From NCBI GenBank assembly GCA_020850695.1, contig JADZEF010000198.1:1-49037 (forward strand): a stretch of DNA of 49,037 nucleotides. The letters run 5' to 3'. The stretch's first letter is position 1; every line of letters begins with the position of its first letter. This document shows, piece by piece, positions 15,944-27,197 of this stretch. The notes below the pieces were generated by a model. It did no database searches and was not told where the DNA came from. It saw only the letters and a program-made list of their open reading frames with translations. The stretch comes from Planctomycetaceae bacterium (GTDB lineage Bacteria > Planctomycetota > Planctomycetia > Planctomycetales > Planctomycetaceae). Position numbers and translations under genes: made by a program.

Positions 15944-17170
15944 TCACTTCTTCTTCGACTCTTTCAGCGACACGACGCACCGGAATCCGATGTCCGGAAC
16001 CTTGCTGGTCTGGATGACGCCGCTGCGGTGCCAGACATTCCATCCGGGACCGTTCCCCTTCACGACGCGGGTGCTCTCGACGGTCCCCTTCTTCGGACCT
16101 TCCCAGTTGCGAAGCTGCGAGACAGCCGTCGCCTGGTTGTCCTGGTACGCCGTCGGCGACCATGGGTCGTACACCCATTCCCGGACGTTGCCCGCGAGGT
16201 CGAACACTCCGTAGACGCTCTGGTCGGTGCGGAAGGAGTTGATCACCGTCACGTCCTGCAAGTTGCGCGACTTCGGCCAGAGAGCCTTGCCGTTTCCCCA
16301 CGGATGGGTGAAGCCCTTGGGGCTGCGAGCGGCCATTTCCCACTGGGCTTCGGTCGGCAGCGATTTGCCCGCCCAACCCGCGTAGCTGCGGGCGTCTCCG
16401 TAGGTGATGCCGCGCACCGGATAGTTTTGCTCATCCGGACCGTTCAGCGGGTTGGGTTTCGTCTGCTTCTTGGTCTCCCGCAGGTCGGCCCGGAAGGCTT
16501 CGTATTGTGCGAGCGTGACCTCACTGACGTCGATGTAGAACGCGTCGAGCGGGATCGCCAGTTCCGGCGAGGCCTCGGACGACCCCGACTTCACCCCAAG
16601 CTTGATCGTGCCCGACGGCACATAGGCCATGGTCGCGCCGTCTTTTTCTGACCGCACGCGGAGCGGAGCCCCATCTTCCGCGGTGCCGAATTGCGGCAGG
16701 GGGGTCAGCCCTTCGGGCAGCGTGAACTTCTCTGAATTCGCGGGAGACGCACTCCCGCCAGCTCCCGCGGCCGGCGCGGTGAATGAAAAAAGACTCGAGT
16801 CGACCCCCGCAGGCGGAGCGCTCACGCTCGCCAGATCGGGAGCGATGACGTTCGGGTCCGGCTCGACGACTTGATACAGCGGCTCGTCGCCGCCGGTGGA
16901 AAACCAATCGAATCCTGGCTCGGCCTCCGCAACTTCGGACGGCTTGGCCTTGGGCTTCGGAGCCGACACATCCAGCGGGGAAGGGACCGCGAGGCTCGGC
17001 GGCGGCGCCTGCAGCGGGGGCGAGGACGCCGCGGGTTGTTCGCCGCCGGCAGGTGGCTCGATCTTGATTTCTTTCGGACCGCCGCACCCGAGGATCGCCA
17101 CCGTGCCTGCGATGGCGGCGGCCCGCAGAAAAGCCGTTCGCAACCTCGGCAGACCTGGTTCGCGTCGCAT
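15944..17170 (-). CDS. Lipoprotein with a formylglycine-generating-enzyme (SUMF1) family domain
   Basis: 408 residues from ATG 17168-17170. A signal peptide ends in a lipobox-like V-A-I-L-G-C, so the protein is probably lipid-anchored. Residues of about 30-170 form a Pro/Ala/Ser-rich linker. The SUMF1 domain (about 175-405) shows Y-V-P-S-G-T-I-K-L-G, F-Y-I-D-V-S-E-V-T-L-A-Q-Y, P-V-R-G-I-T-Y-G-D-A-R-S-Y-A-G-W, L-P-T-E-A-Q-W-E-M-A-A-R, D-L-A-G-N-V-R-E-W-V-Y-D-P-W and the closing P-D-I-G-F-R-C-V. True sulfatase activators use a conserved cysteine pair; I see only C in G-F-R-C, so catalysis is doubtful and a binding or structural role is as likely. The domain family is greatly expanded in planctomycetes. 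Confidence 0.87.
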   Translation of the reverse strand: MRREPGLPRLRTAFLRAAAIAGTVAILGCGGPKEIKIEPPAGGEQPAASSPPLQAPPPSLAVPSPLDVSAPKPKAKPSEVAEAEPGFDWFSTGGDEPLYQVVEPDPNVIAPDLASVSAPPAGVDSSLFSFTAPAAGAGGSASPANSEKFTLPEGLTPLPQFGTAEDGAPLRVRSEKDGATMAYVPSGTIKLGVKSGSSEASPELAIPLDAFYIDVSEVTLAQYEAFRADLRETKKQTKPNPLNGPDEQNYPVRGITYGDARSYAGWAGKSLPTEAQWEMAARSPKGFTHPWGNGKALWPKSRNLQDVTVINSFRTDQSVYGVFDLAGNVREWVYDPWSPTAYQDNQATAVSQLRNWEGPKKGTVESTRVVKGNGPGWNVWHRSGVIQTSKVPDIGFRCVVSLKESKKK

Positions 17171-17280
17171 GAGCTCGTTCCCGCGCAGTCGATGACGTGA
17201 TTTCCATCCCGTCCCGTTATTCTGCGGGGACATTCCGGGAAACACAAGGTGCGGTCTTCATGCCGGCTTCACGTGGGCTG

Positions 17281-17301
17281 GGTGCATCTTTTATTTGGCG
17301 G
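17281..17301 (+). repeat. Dispersed GGGTGCATCCTT-type repeat, copy A
   Basis: The segment matches the pattern GGGTGCATCCTTCATTTGGC with small changes (GCATCTTTTATTTGGCGG here). Like copy B at 17671 it is followed about 20 bases later by CGGTTCATRG, so A and B share about 40 bases. Confidence 0.65.
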
Positions 17302-17401
17302 CGGTCTTGCGGTTCATAGAGGATGCCGTTGAGGAGCCAATGTGCGTTGCGACGTCCAATTCTCGTTGACCTGGAGAAAGCAGAAGTCGAAACGCATTTT
17401 G

Positions 17402-17528
17402 ACAGGAGCAAACCGAGAGAACGGAGAAGAGGCCAGGTGAGGGGGTCCGAATTCGGGAGCGGCGTCTCGGATGCCGGACAGTCCCCTATTCCGAATCTGC
17501 ATTCTCTGTTCCCTCGGTTTGCTCCTGT
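17402..17528. repeat. Inverted repeat pair ACAGGAGCAAACCGAG
   Basis: A perfect 16-base inverted repeat at 17402-17417 and 17513-17528. Similarity continues for about another ten bases (GAACGGAGAA against GAACAGAGAA). A third, looser copy in direct orientation to the left arm lies at 17863-17892. Confidence 0.75.
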
Positions 17529-17670
17529 TGAATGTCTTTTGACTTTGGACACGGCGTTCTTCGGTTCTCATTGATTCTCGTGCGATTCACTCGCCTGATT
17601 GACAAGGACGTTTTCCTCTGCATCCACACCCGGTCAAGGACGCTGCGGCTTCCCATGGGTCGGTTGGGTC

Positions 17671-17692
17671 GGGGGCATCCTTGATTTGGCGG
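17671..17692 (+). repeat. Dispersed GGGTGCATCCTT-type repeat, copy B
   Basis: Same orientation as copy A, reading GGCATCCTTGATTTGGCGG, and followed by the CGGTTCATGG extension it shares with copy A. Confidence 0.65.
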
Positions 17693-17741
17693 GGCGTCAC
17701 CGGTTCATGGCGGTAAGCCCGCCAATCAGATTCACAGCGAG

Positions 17742-18045
17742 TTTCACCACGGAGTCGAGAATGAGTCCTTCGCCGCACTCTCAATGATGAAAACGGCATC
17801 ACCTGTGCATGGCTTGGGGGCGTGACGCCTATTTTCGGAACAGACACGGAGTCACGGAGAAGACAACAGGAGCAAGCAGAGGAAGCAGAGAAAAGGCAGG
17901 CAGAGATAACGAACATCCGGTCGCAGGCATGATTGCTGGAGTCATTAGACACCTGTGTTTGCTCTATCCCTCTCCTCGCTCGAGTCAGTGTCTCTCGTGT
18001 TTCTGCCATGGGCTTTCTCCGCGACTCTGCGTCTCCGTGGTGAAA
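17742..18045. repeat. Cluster of CACGGAG-type repeats, partly inverted
   Basis: Three related segments are TTTCACCACGGAGTCGAGA (17742-17760), CACGGAGTCACGGAGAAGA (17845-17863) and, on the other strand, 18013-18045, reading TTTCACCACGGAGACGCAGA and then GTCGCGGAGAAAG. The middle copy abuts the third ACAGGAGCAA-type segment. This resembles the CACGGAG/CACAGAG intergenic repeats seen in many environmental bacterial genomes. Confidence 0.65.
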
Positions 18046-18093
18046 AAATGCTTGTGAATTCGACAGAGGCCAAGAGACGTGTCAGACGCAACG

Positions 18094-18115
18094 CCACCAA
18101 TTGAAGGATGCACCC
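18094..18115 (-). repeat. Dispersed GGGTGCATCCTT-type repeat, copy C
   Basis: The minus strand reads GGGTGCATCCTTCAATTGG, inverted relative to copies A and B, so B and C bracket a 445-base interval. Confidence 0.65.
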
Positions 18116-18250
18116 GGTTGGGTCAAGGCTTCATTGACGCTCGATGATGCATCGCTCCACAATGGAATGCTGGGCAGAGACGCGGCGGATCGGTAAGCCG
18201 TCCGTCGCTCGATTTTGCGCCTGTGAGTTTCACACCTGGGGAGAGACTGA

Positions 18251-19012
18251 ATGACTCGTTGGAAAGCCGGACTTCTGGCGGCGGGACTGTCGCTGGCGAT
18301 TCTTGGACCCGTGATCGGTGCGGCGATCGTGCCCGTGGGGACGGTGGCTCCGATCGGCGATCTGGAAAAGGAAGCGGCCTTCCAGCTGAAAACCCTGGAG
18401 GGGTTGCTCAAGGATTCGGCGTCGTTCGAAGAGATGACCCATCGCAAGAAGCTGATTCCCCGTGCGGCGGGGGTGTTGGCGGTGGTCGGGCAGACGCTGG
18501 CCGAGCATCCTCAGAAGTCGAAGACGAAGATTCTCGGAACGTTCCTGCGGGATGCGGCCCGGAAGGTCGTGACGGCCAAGTCGTATGAGGATGCAACCGC
18601 GGGCCTCAAGGAGATGAAGGAAGCCGTCGAAGGCCGAGGAAAGGGCGAGGCAGGCCCGGATCTTCCGTGGAACAAGCTGATGAGCCTCCACCGGCTGATG
18701 GAGGAGGTCGAAGAACGCCAGGGGGAACTGCGGAAAACCTTCGTGGCCGTTGGAAAGGGACAGGAGTTGAAGCCGTCCGAAGCGTATCACGCCACGACGC
18801 TCGCTCTGCTGGGCATCGTCACGATCGTCGACAACCACGAAGTCAAGAAAAAGGAAGAGATTCCCGAGTGGGAGTCGATGGCGAAGGAATTCCAGGGCCA
18901 GTTGACGTCGCTCTCCAAGGCGATGCACGACAAGGACTCGAAGGCATTCACCACGTTGTTCCCGAAGATCGGCGAGTCGTGCGCATCGTGCCACGACAAG
19001 TTTCGCCATTGA
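18251..19012 (+). CDS. Exported helical protein with a C-terminal cytochrome c'-like CxxCH motif
   Basis: 253 residues, ATG 18251 with GGGGAGAG upstream. A signal peptide (about 1-24) is followed by a mostly helical, charged body. Near the end is C-A-S-C-H (C244, C247, H248) followed by D-K-F-R, the covalent haem-binding site and its usual position in class II (cytochrome c'-like) proteins, which are four-helix bundles with the haem motif in the last helix. At about 230 mature residues it is longer than a classical cytochrome c' (about 130). It likely binds haem in the periplasm. The cytochrome-domain protein at 19144 follows by 131 bases on the same strand, so they may share a function. Confidence 0.8.
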   Translation: MTRWKAGLLAAGLSLAILGPVIGAAIVPVGTVAPIGDLEKEAAFQLKTLEGLLKDSASFEEMTHRKKLIPRAAGVLAVVGQTLAEHPQKSKTKILGTFLRDAARKVVTAKSYEDATAGLKEMKEAVEGRGKGEAGPDLPWNKLMSLHRLMEEVEERQGELRKTFVAVGKGQELKPSEAYHATTLALLGIVTIVDNHEVKKKEEIPEWESMAKEFQGQLTSLSKAMHDKDSKAFTTLFPKIGESCASCHDKFRH

Positions 19013-19143
19013 GGGATGGTCGTCCTTCGCTCCGCGAAAGCACCTCTTTCATGAAGCGTTCGCAGAGGCCCGTCGACTCTCGCTCCGCATGAGCATGCGG
19101 AGCGAGAGACGCTCCAGTCGAGATTCACGAGTTGAGGCACACG

Positions 19144-22100
19144 ATGACACTTCGTGGTCGATCGAATCGTCGCACGGCCGGAACGCTGGCGATGCTGGCG
19201 GCCGTCGCGGGTATCGGCGGCTGGGCCGCCTCGGCGGCGCCTCCCGAGAAAGTCGTTGCGGTCGACGCTGCGAAGGGAGCGGAAGCCCCCGTCGATTACG
19301 CCACGCAGGTCAAACCTCTCCTGCAGAAATACTGCTACGACTGCCACGTCGGAAAGAAAGCGGCGTCGGGCCTTCATGCCGACACCGCTGTGCAGGCCGC
19401 GAAGGGGGGAGATCGCGGAGCCGCCATCGTTCCCGGAAAGAGTGCGGACAGCATTCTGTACCAGGCGTTGATCGGCAAGGGGGACGTGGCTCGGATGCCC
19501 CAGGACTCGGATCCGTTGTCTGCCGAAGAGATCGAGATCTTCCGCCGATGGATTGATGAAGGGGCCAGGTCTCCGGAGAAAGAGACCGGTGCGGCCGATG
19601 ATGGGGGGGCGGCGAAGCACTGGGCGTTTCAGCCGGTGCGGCGTCCGGCGCTTCCGATGGTCCGCAATCGGGACTGGGTTCAGAACGGCGTCGATACGTT
19701 CATCCTGGCCCGGCTCGATCAGGAAAAGCTCAAGCCATCGGCCGAGGCGGACCGTTTCACGCTGATCCGCCGGCTAAGCCTCGACCTGCGAGGGTTGCCG
19801 CCGAATCTCTCCGAGATTGACGAGTTCCTGGCTGACGACCGCCCGGGGGCCTATGAGCGGCTGGTCGATCGCTATCTCGCGTCGCCGCACTTCGGAGAGC
19901 GATGGGGCCGCCACTGGCTCGACGCCGCCCGCTACGCCGATTCCAACGGCTTCACGATCGACAGCGCCCGCTCGGTCTGGAAATACCGCGACTGGGTGAT
20001 CAACGCCATCAACGCCGACATGCCGTTCGATCAGTTCACGATCGAGCAACTGGCCGGCGACATGATCCCCAACCGCACGACCGAACAACTCATCGCCACC
20101 GGTTTTCATCGCAACACGCTCGTGAACGAAGAAGGGGGAACCGACCAGGAGCAGTTTCGCGTCGACGCGGTGGTCGACCGCGTGAGCACGACCGGCGCGG
20201 TGTGGATGGGGCTGACCGTCGCCTGCGCCCAGTGCCACGAGCACAAGTACGATCCCATCTCGCAGCGCGAGTTCTACGAGCTGTTCGCCATCCTCAACAA
20301 CTGCGACGAGCCGAAGCTCCAGGTGCCGATGCCCGAGCAGTCGGCGCGGCTGGCGGGGTTGAACGAGGAGATTGCGGCGGCGGAGAAATCGCTGGCCGCC
20401 CACGATGCCGAATCACTGAAAGGCTTCGTCGAATGGGAGAAGCAGTTGGCCGAGCGGGCGCGGTCGGCCGGCGAGTGGACAGTCTTCGAGTCGCCGGTGC
20501 TGCGATCGGAAAAGGGGTCGGTGCTCGACGTCCAGAAGGACAAGTCGATCTTCGTCGACTTCAGCACGCCGCCGAACGACGTGTTCATCGTGACGGCGGA
20601 CATCGATCTGCCGGCCATCACCGCCATCCGGCTCGAAGCGCTGACGAACGGCAGCCTGCCGATGAACGGGCCGGGACGTGCGGAGAACGGCAACTTCGTC
20701 CTGAGCGAATTCGAATTGCACGCGGCCGCGAAGCCAACTGACAACACCGAAGTGGCTTTCCAGCCTGTCAAGCTGGTGCGAGCTGTGGCAGACCACTCTC
20801 AGGAGGGCTATCTCGTCGACTACGCCATCGACGGGAAAAAGAACACCGGCTGGGGCATCGGCGTGAAGTCCGGAAGCCTCAACGTCAACCGCGAGGCGGT
20901 CTTCTTTCCGGCGGAGCCGATCCGGTTCGAGAAAGGGGCGCGCCTGCAGGTTTCACTGCGGCACGATCACGCGGACGCCAAATACCTGCTCGGCGATTTC
21001 CGGCTGTCGGTAAGTGCGGCGCCGGTCGACGTGCTGAGCATTCCCGCGTCGATCCGCACGATCGTCCTGACGTCGGCCGAGAAGCGGATCGATGCCCAGA
21101 AACAGCAGCTCGAATCGGCTTTCCGGGACAGCGACGTGGCCCGCAAGCCGCTGGCCGAGCGCGTCGGCAACCTCAAGAAGGACCGAGACAACCTCATCAA
21201 GGAAATCCCGACGACGCTCGTCATGGAAGAGCGCAAGAAGCCGCGCGAAACCCACATCATGATCCGCGGCGACTTCCTGCGGCATGGGGCCAAAGTCTCG
21301 GGAAACGTCCCGGCGTTCCTGCCGCCGCTTCCGGCCGGGGTGAAGGACGCCACACGGATGGACCTCGCCCGCTGGCTGGTCGATCCGAAGCATCCCCTCA
21401 CTGCGCGGGTGACCGTTAATCGTGTGTGGCAGCAGTTGTTTGGCGCGGGAATCGTGCTGACAGAGAACGACTTCGGCCTGCAGGCCATTCCGCCCACGCA
21501 TCCGGAGCTGCTCGACTGGCTCGCAAGCGAGCTTACCGCGAACCCAACGGGGGAAGCCACGCCTTCCAATTCTACCGCCGCCTGGAGCATCAAGTCGCTC
21601 GTCCGGCTGATCGTGACATCGGCCACGTACCGTCAATCGTCGGCGGTGACGCCCGAGTCGCTCGAGCGGGATCCTGCCAATCGCTGGTTGGCGCGGCAGT
21701 CCCGCGTGCGACTCGAAGCCGAGACCGTGCGTGACGCGACGCTCGAAGCAAGTGGGCTATTGACTCGGACGATCGGCGGGCCGGGAGTTTATCCTCCGCA
21801 ACCGGAGGGGATCTACATCCTGACGCAGGTGAAGAAGGCCTGGCCCGAGAGCAAGGGGGCCGACCGATATCGGCGCGGAATGTACACGTATTACTGGCGG
21901 TCGAGTCCCTATCCCCTGATGCCGACGTTTGACGCTCCCGACGCCAACACCACCTGCACCCGCCGCACTCGTTCCAACACTCCGCTTCAGGCCCTCACGC
22001 TGGCGAACGATCGTTCGTTCGTCGAGCTGGCGAAGGCCCTGGCATCGCGCATCCTGGCGGAAGCGCCGGCGTACGATGAAGGACGGATTCGGCACGGGTT

Positions 22101-22317
22101 TCGAGCGGCCCTGTCGCGCGATCCCAGTCCTCAAGAGCTGAATCGTCTGACCGCGTTTGTTTCCGACCAGAAAAAGCGGTTCGCCGAGAACGAGACGGAC
22201 GCGACAACGACCGCGCCGGCGGATCGTCCGCAAAGCATCTCCGCGAGCGAGGCGGCCGCCTGGACGGCTGCGGCCCGTGTGCTCTTGAACCTCGATGAGT
22301 TCATCACGCGCGAGTAA
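19144..22317 (+). CDS. Planctomycete cytochrome domain / DUF1549 / DUF1553 protein
   Basis: 1057 residues from ATG 19144, six bases after a GAGG motif. A signal peptide (about 1-32) leads to a planctomycete-type cytochrome domain with K-P-L-L-Q-K-Y-C-Y-D-C-H (C64, C67, H68). DUF1549 (about 150-360) has V-D-T-F-I-L-A-R-L, L-D-L-R-G-L-P-P, H-F-G-E-R-W-G-R-H-W-L-D-A-A-R-Y-A-D-S and a second C-A-Q-C-H. A middle region (about 440-620) has a jelly-roll-like look. DUF1553 (about 730-990) has R-V-T-V-N-R-V-W-Q-Q-L-F-G-A-G and T-C-T-R-R-T-R-S-N-T-P-L-Q-A-L. The architecture is near-restricted to planctomycetes and relatives. Its role is unproven; periplasmic redox work or polymer use has been suggested. 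The DUF1501 partner gene that often follows is absent here. Confidence 0.93.
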   Translation: MTLRGRSNRRTAGTLAMLAAVAGIGGWAASAAPPEKVVAVDAAKGAEAPVDYATQVKPLLQKYCYDCHVGKKAASGLHADTAVQAAKGGDRGAAIVPGKSADSILYQALIGKGDVARMPQDSDPLSAEEIEIFRRWIDEGARSPEKETGAADDGGAAKHWAFQPVRRPALPMVRNRDWVQNGVDTFILARLDQEKLKPSAEADRFTLIRRLSLDLRGLPPNLSEIDEFLADDRPGAYERLVDRYLASPHFGERWGRHWLDAARYADSNGFTIDSARSVWKYRDWVINAINADMPFDQFTIEQLAGDMIPNRTTEQLIATGFHRNTLVNEEGGTDQEQFRVDAVVDRVSTTGAVWMGLTVACAQCHEHKYDPISQREFYELFAILNNCDEPKLQVPMPEQSARLAGLNEEIAAAEKSLAAHDAESLKGFVEWEKQLAERARSAGEWTVFESPVLRSEKGSVLDVQKDKSIFVDFSTPPNDVFIVTADIDLPAITAIRLEALTNGSLPMNGPGRAENGNFVLSEFELHAAAKPTDNTEVAFQPVKLVRAVADHSQEGYLVDYAIDGKKNTGWGIGVKSGSLNVNREAVFFPAEPIRFEKGARLQVSLRHDHADAKYLLGDFRLSVSAAPVDVLSIPASIRTIVLTSAEKRIDAQKQQLESAFRDSDVARKPLAERVGNLKKDRDNLIKEIPTTLVMEERKKPRETHIMIRGDFLRHGAKVSGNVPAFLPPLPAGVKDATRMDLARWLVDPKHPLTARVTVNRVWQQLFGAGIVLTENDFGLQAIPPTHPELLDWLASELTANPTGEATPSNSTAAWSIKSLVRLIVTSATYRQSSAVTPESLERDPANRWLARQSRVRLEAETVRDATLEASGLLTRTIGGPGVYPPQPEGIYILTQVKKAWPESKGADRYRRGMYTYYWRSSPYPLMPTFDAPDANTTCTRRTRSNTPLQALTLANDRSFVELAKALASRILAEAPAYDEGRIRHGFRAALSRDPSPQELNRLTAFVSDQKKRFAENETDATTTAPADRPQSISASEAAAWTAAARVLLNLDEFITRE

Positions 22318-22547
22318 ACGCAGCCCTCCTCCCACGCAAGTGCGCGGGCCGATGGTGCGATCGACGTGTCGCAGCACGTGGCGATTCGTGCGGCGACCGG
22401 CCGCCGAGCCTGACAGCGACTTTCTTGGCCTCGTTGACGCTCTCCGGCGTTCAACTTAAGATCGTCGATTCGATCTTTGATCCCCCACCGAACTGTTGAC
22501 CTCGACCCTCGCATCTCTGACTGACGACGGTTGACCTGGAGCGCTCC

Positions 22548-24494
<1,947 letters not shown>

Positions 24495-24513
24495 GTTCCC
24501 GAAAGGTGGTCCC

Positions 24514-25203
24514 ATGCTCCCGCGCGTGCTCGAACCCGAGGTGATGGACACGCCCGACGAGGCGCGCGACTACGACTCGATGGATCATCGGGGCGTCAAT
24601 CGGCTCTTTGTCGATCATCTGCTGCAGGCGACGGCGCTGGCCGGGTTGTCGGCGCCGACGTTGCGGACGCTGGATGTCGGAACGGGGACGGCGCAGATTC
24701 CGATCGAGCTGTGCGCGCGGGGAGCGGCGCTGCGGTCGGAGTGGCAGGTTACGGCCATTGATCTGGCGCGGGAGATGTTGGCCCTTGGGAATGCGAATGT
24801 GGCCGCGGCCGGGTTGTCGTGCTTTATCACGTTGGAGCTGGCGGACGCGAAGGGCCTTTCGTACGCCGACAATTCGTTCGACGTGGTGATATCCAACAGC
24901 ATCATCCATCACATCCCGAGACCCCTCGACTGCCTGAGAGAGATGGTGCGGGTGACGCGAAGCGGGGGACTGCTGTTCGTCCGCGATCTCATGCGTCCCC
25001 CCGACCTGGAGACCCTGCACGGGCTGGTGAAGACCTATGCCGGCGACGCGAATGCGCACCAGCAGAAGATGTTCGGCGAGTCGCTGCACGCCGCGCTGAC
25101 GCTCGATGAGATTCGCGGACTTGTGCAGCAACTGGGCCTCGATCCGGCCTGCGCAGTCGCCTCATCAGACCGGCACTGGACGATCGCCGCAAGGAACGGT
25201 TGA
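24514..25203 (+). CDS. Class I SAM-dependent methyltransferase
   Basis: 229 residues. SAM motif I is L-D-V-G-T-G-T-A-Q-I-P (about 50-60). An acidic motif II region A-I-D-L-A-R-E-M-L (about 83-91) and the post-motif F-D-V-V-I-S-N-S-I-I-H-H-I-P (about 127-140) follow in the usual order, so this is a Methyltransf_11-type fold. The substrate is unknown. It begins 19 bases after acs with GGTGG near the ATG, so co-transcription is likely, but no established pathway links the two. The C-terminal part (S-L-H-A-A-L-T-L-D-E-I) is typical of the small-molecule methyltransferase cap. Confidence 0.88.
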   Translation: MLPRVLEPEVMDTPDEARDYDSMDHRGVNRLFVDHLLQATALAGLSAPTLRTLDVGTGTAQIPIELCARGAALRSEWQVTAIDLAREMLALGNANVAAAGLSCFITLELADAKGLSYADNSFDVVISNSIIHHIPRPLDCLREMVRVTRSGGLLFVRDLMRPPDLETLHGLVKTYAGDANAHQQKMFGESLHAALTLDEIRGLVQQLGLDPACAVASSDRHWTIAARNG

Positions 25204-25361
25204 ACGACCGTCTTGCGCTGTCGCGCTGGGGATGTTGCCGAGAGGCCGTTCGGTGGATGGTCCAAGGACCCCGCCGTTTTCCTGTCAGAAGGCGTCTTCC
25301 GTTCCGAACGCTGCCTGATACGATGCGGCGAGTGTGGCGGAACGCCCTCAGGAGAAACGTC

Positions 25362-27197
25362 ATGCAGCGGCTTGTTCGCGGCGTCGTGCTGGTCCTTCTG
25401 TGCGCGTCGTGTGCCGGGCTGGCGTGGGGGTATATCGAAGTCCCCTACACGCTCGGCAAGGTCGTCGAGGATTCGACGAACATCGTGCTGGTCGAAGTCA
25501 CTCGCGTCCAGAAGGACAAGGGGCTGATCCTCTTCAAGAAGGTCAAGGACCTGAAGGGGAAGTATCCCGGCGAGCAGATCAAGCAGAACATCGGCACCGG
25601 CGACCGCGGGTTTCATCCGCGCGAGTCGCAGAACATCATGAAGTGGGCGGCCGTCGGCGAGCGGGCCGTCTTCTTCTGCAACGAAGAGGCGAGCGAGACC
25701 TGCATCGGCACCTACTGGCATCAGTGCTACCGCGAGGACCAGTGGTGGGGGATGTCGCACGCCGAACCCTACCTGCTGCGGACGTTTTGCGGGGATGTGG
25801 AAGATCTGGCCAGGGCGGTGCTCGACATCATCGACGGCAAGGAAGTCGTCGTCCCCTGCCTGGTCGATGCCAATACCGCGCAGCTCCATCAGCGCAAGGG
25901 CAAGCTCCAGCGGTTGAAGGCGAGCCTCAAGCGGCTGGAGTATGACGCGAAGCGAGACTTCGTCGGCTATGGGGCGGACGGGGTCGAGATCGTCGAAACG
26001 AAAACCGACGTGCTGCTGCCAGAAGGGGCGCGAGATTGGAGGTATCTGACGGCATTCGCCGCCGAGCCGCTCGAGGACCGCTGGCAGCAGCGCGACTTCG
26101 ACGACCGGAAGTGGAAAGCAGGCAAAGCGCCGCTCGGCTACGGCGAAGACGAGATCGGCAATCGCAAGGGGACGACGATCAAGGAGACAGAGCAGACGAT
26201 GGTGTTCCGCCGGACGTTCCAGGTTCCCGCGGCCATCCTCAACCGAAAGGACGCGACGTTCCAGCTGTGCATCGCGGCCGACAACTGCGCCCGCGTCTGC
26301 GTCAATGGGGAATCGGTCATCGACGAAGGCGAAGACGACCACGAGTTCGCCTACTGGAACCAGACGGTCGACATTCCCGCGGCTCTCCTCAAGCCGGGAA
26401 AGAACGTCATCTCCGTCGTCGTGCCGAACCACGAGGGAAGCTCCGACCTGTATCTCGACGCTCTGATCACGGCCGAGACGCCCGTTTCGACTCCGAGGCC
26501 CGCCGCAAAGAAAGCCATCGCCCGCATCGAACGCGACCCCAAGGCCGCGGAGAACGAGGCGACGACGTCCCGTGACGGCAGCGCAGCGAGTGCGGGTCCG
26601 AGCGTTGAACCCACCGTCGACAGGAAGGCCCGGACCGTGACGATTCCGTCACGCATCGCGATTCGGAAGCTTCCCAATCTGAGCGAGATCTATCCGCTGG
26701 AAGTCATCGCGACGGCGCCCGCCCCGCGCGGCCGCAAGGCGCACGAGACGGTCGTCACGACCGACGTCCGACCGAGCCAGGTCCATGCGGCGCTGGAGTC
26801 GCTGGGACTGAAGCCAGGCCAGCCGGCGAAAGGGGAAGGGGCCAGGGCCGCCGGACCGGAGGTTCTTGTGTCACTCCAGTTCACCGATGCGGACGGCAAG
26901 ACGCGAAACGTGCCATTCGAGCAGTTGATGGTCGACATGCGCGGTCAGAAGCCGGTCCCGAAACTCACATGGCACTTCACCGGATCGATCCGAAAGCAAC
27001 CGGATCCGGAGCGCGAGGAAACGGTTTACGCGGCCGACCTCTCGGGAACGCTGATCGCGATCTTCCCGGTGACCAACGAGACGGTGATTCAATCCCACCT
27101 GACGATGGCGGACGAGCCCAACCTCAAGCTCGAAACGGACAAGACGCGGTTGCCCGGCGAAGGAACCGAAGCCAGTCTCATTATCCAGGTGAAGTGA
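25362..27197 (+). CDS. Secreted protein with galactose-binding-like and YdjY-like domains
   Basis: 611 residues from ATG 25362, with a strong CAGGAG upstream and a signal peptide (about 1-24, L-V-L-L-C-A-S-C-A-G-L-A-W-G). The first 200 residues carry a conserved-looking domain with several cysteines (F-F-C-N-E-E, T-C-I-G-T-Y-W-H-Q-C-Y). Residues of about 230-380 resemble a galactose-binding jelly roll (W-Q-Q-R-D-F-D-D-R-K-W, Y-G-E-D-E-I, V-F-R-R-T-F, V-C-V-N-G). The last 170 residues match the YdjY-like planctomycete domain: P-R-G-R-K-A-H-E-T-V-V-T-T-D-V-R-P and then V-H-A-A-L-E-S-L-G-L-K-P-G. The frame is open upstream to 25200, but that stretch overlaps the methyltransferase stop and lacks a signal. 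The role is unknown. Confidence 0.85.
   Translation: MQRLVRGVVLVLLCASCAGLAWGYIEVPYTLGKVVEDSTNIVLVEVTRVQKDKGLILFKKVKDLKGKYPGEQIKQNIGTGDRGFHPRESQNIMKWAAVGERAVFFCNEEASETCIGTYWHQCYREDQWWGMSHAEPYLLRTFCGDVEDLARAVLDIIDGKEVVVPCLVDANTAQLHQRKGKLQRLKASLKRLEYDAKRDFVGYGADGVEIVETKTDVLLPEGARDWRYLTAFAAEPLEDRWQQRDFDDRKWKAGKAPLGYGEDEIGNRKGTTIKETEQTMVFRRTFQVPAAILNRKDATFQLCIAADNCARVCVNGESVIDEGEDDHEFAYWNQTVDIPAALLKPGKNVISVVVPNHEGSSDLYLDALITAETPVSTPRPAAKKAIARIERDPKAAENEATTSRDGSAASAGPSVEPTVDRKARTVTIPSRIAIRKLPNLSEIYPLEVIATAPAPRGRKAHETVVTTDVRPSQVHAALESLGLKPGQPAKGEGARAAGPEVLVSLQFTDADGKTRNVPFEQLMVDMRGQKPVPKLTWHFTGSIRKQPDPEREETVYAADLSGTLIAIFPVTNETVIQSHLTMADEPNLKLETDKTRLPGEGTEASLIIQVK

Larger units (their letters stand above)
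17171..18250. other. Gene-free region rich in short repeats
   Basis: Over 1 kb with no credible coding frame. It carries at least three classes of short, partly inverted repeats, listed separately, and looks like a sink for small repeated elements between a minus-strand and a plus-strand gene. Confidence 0.65.
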
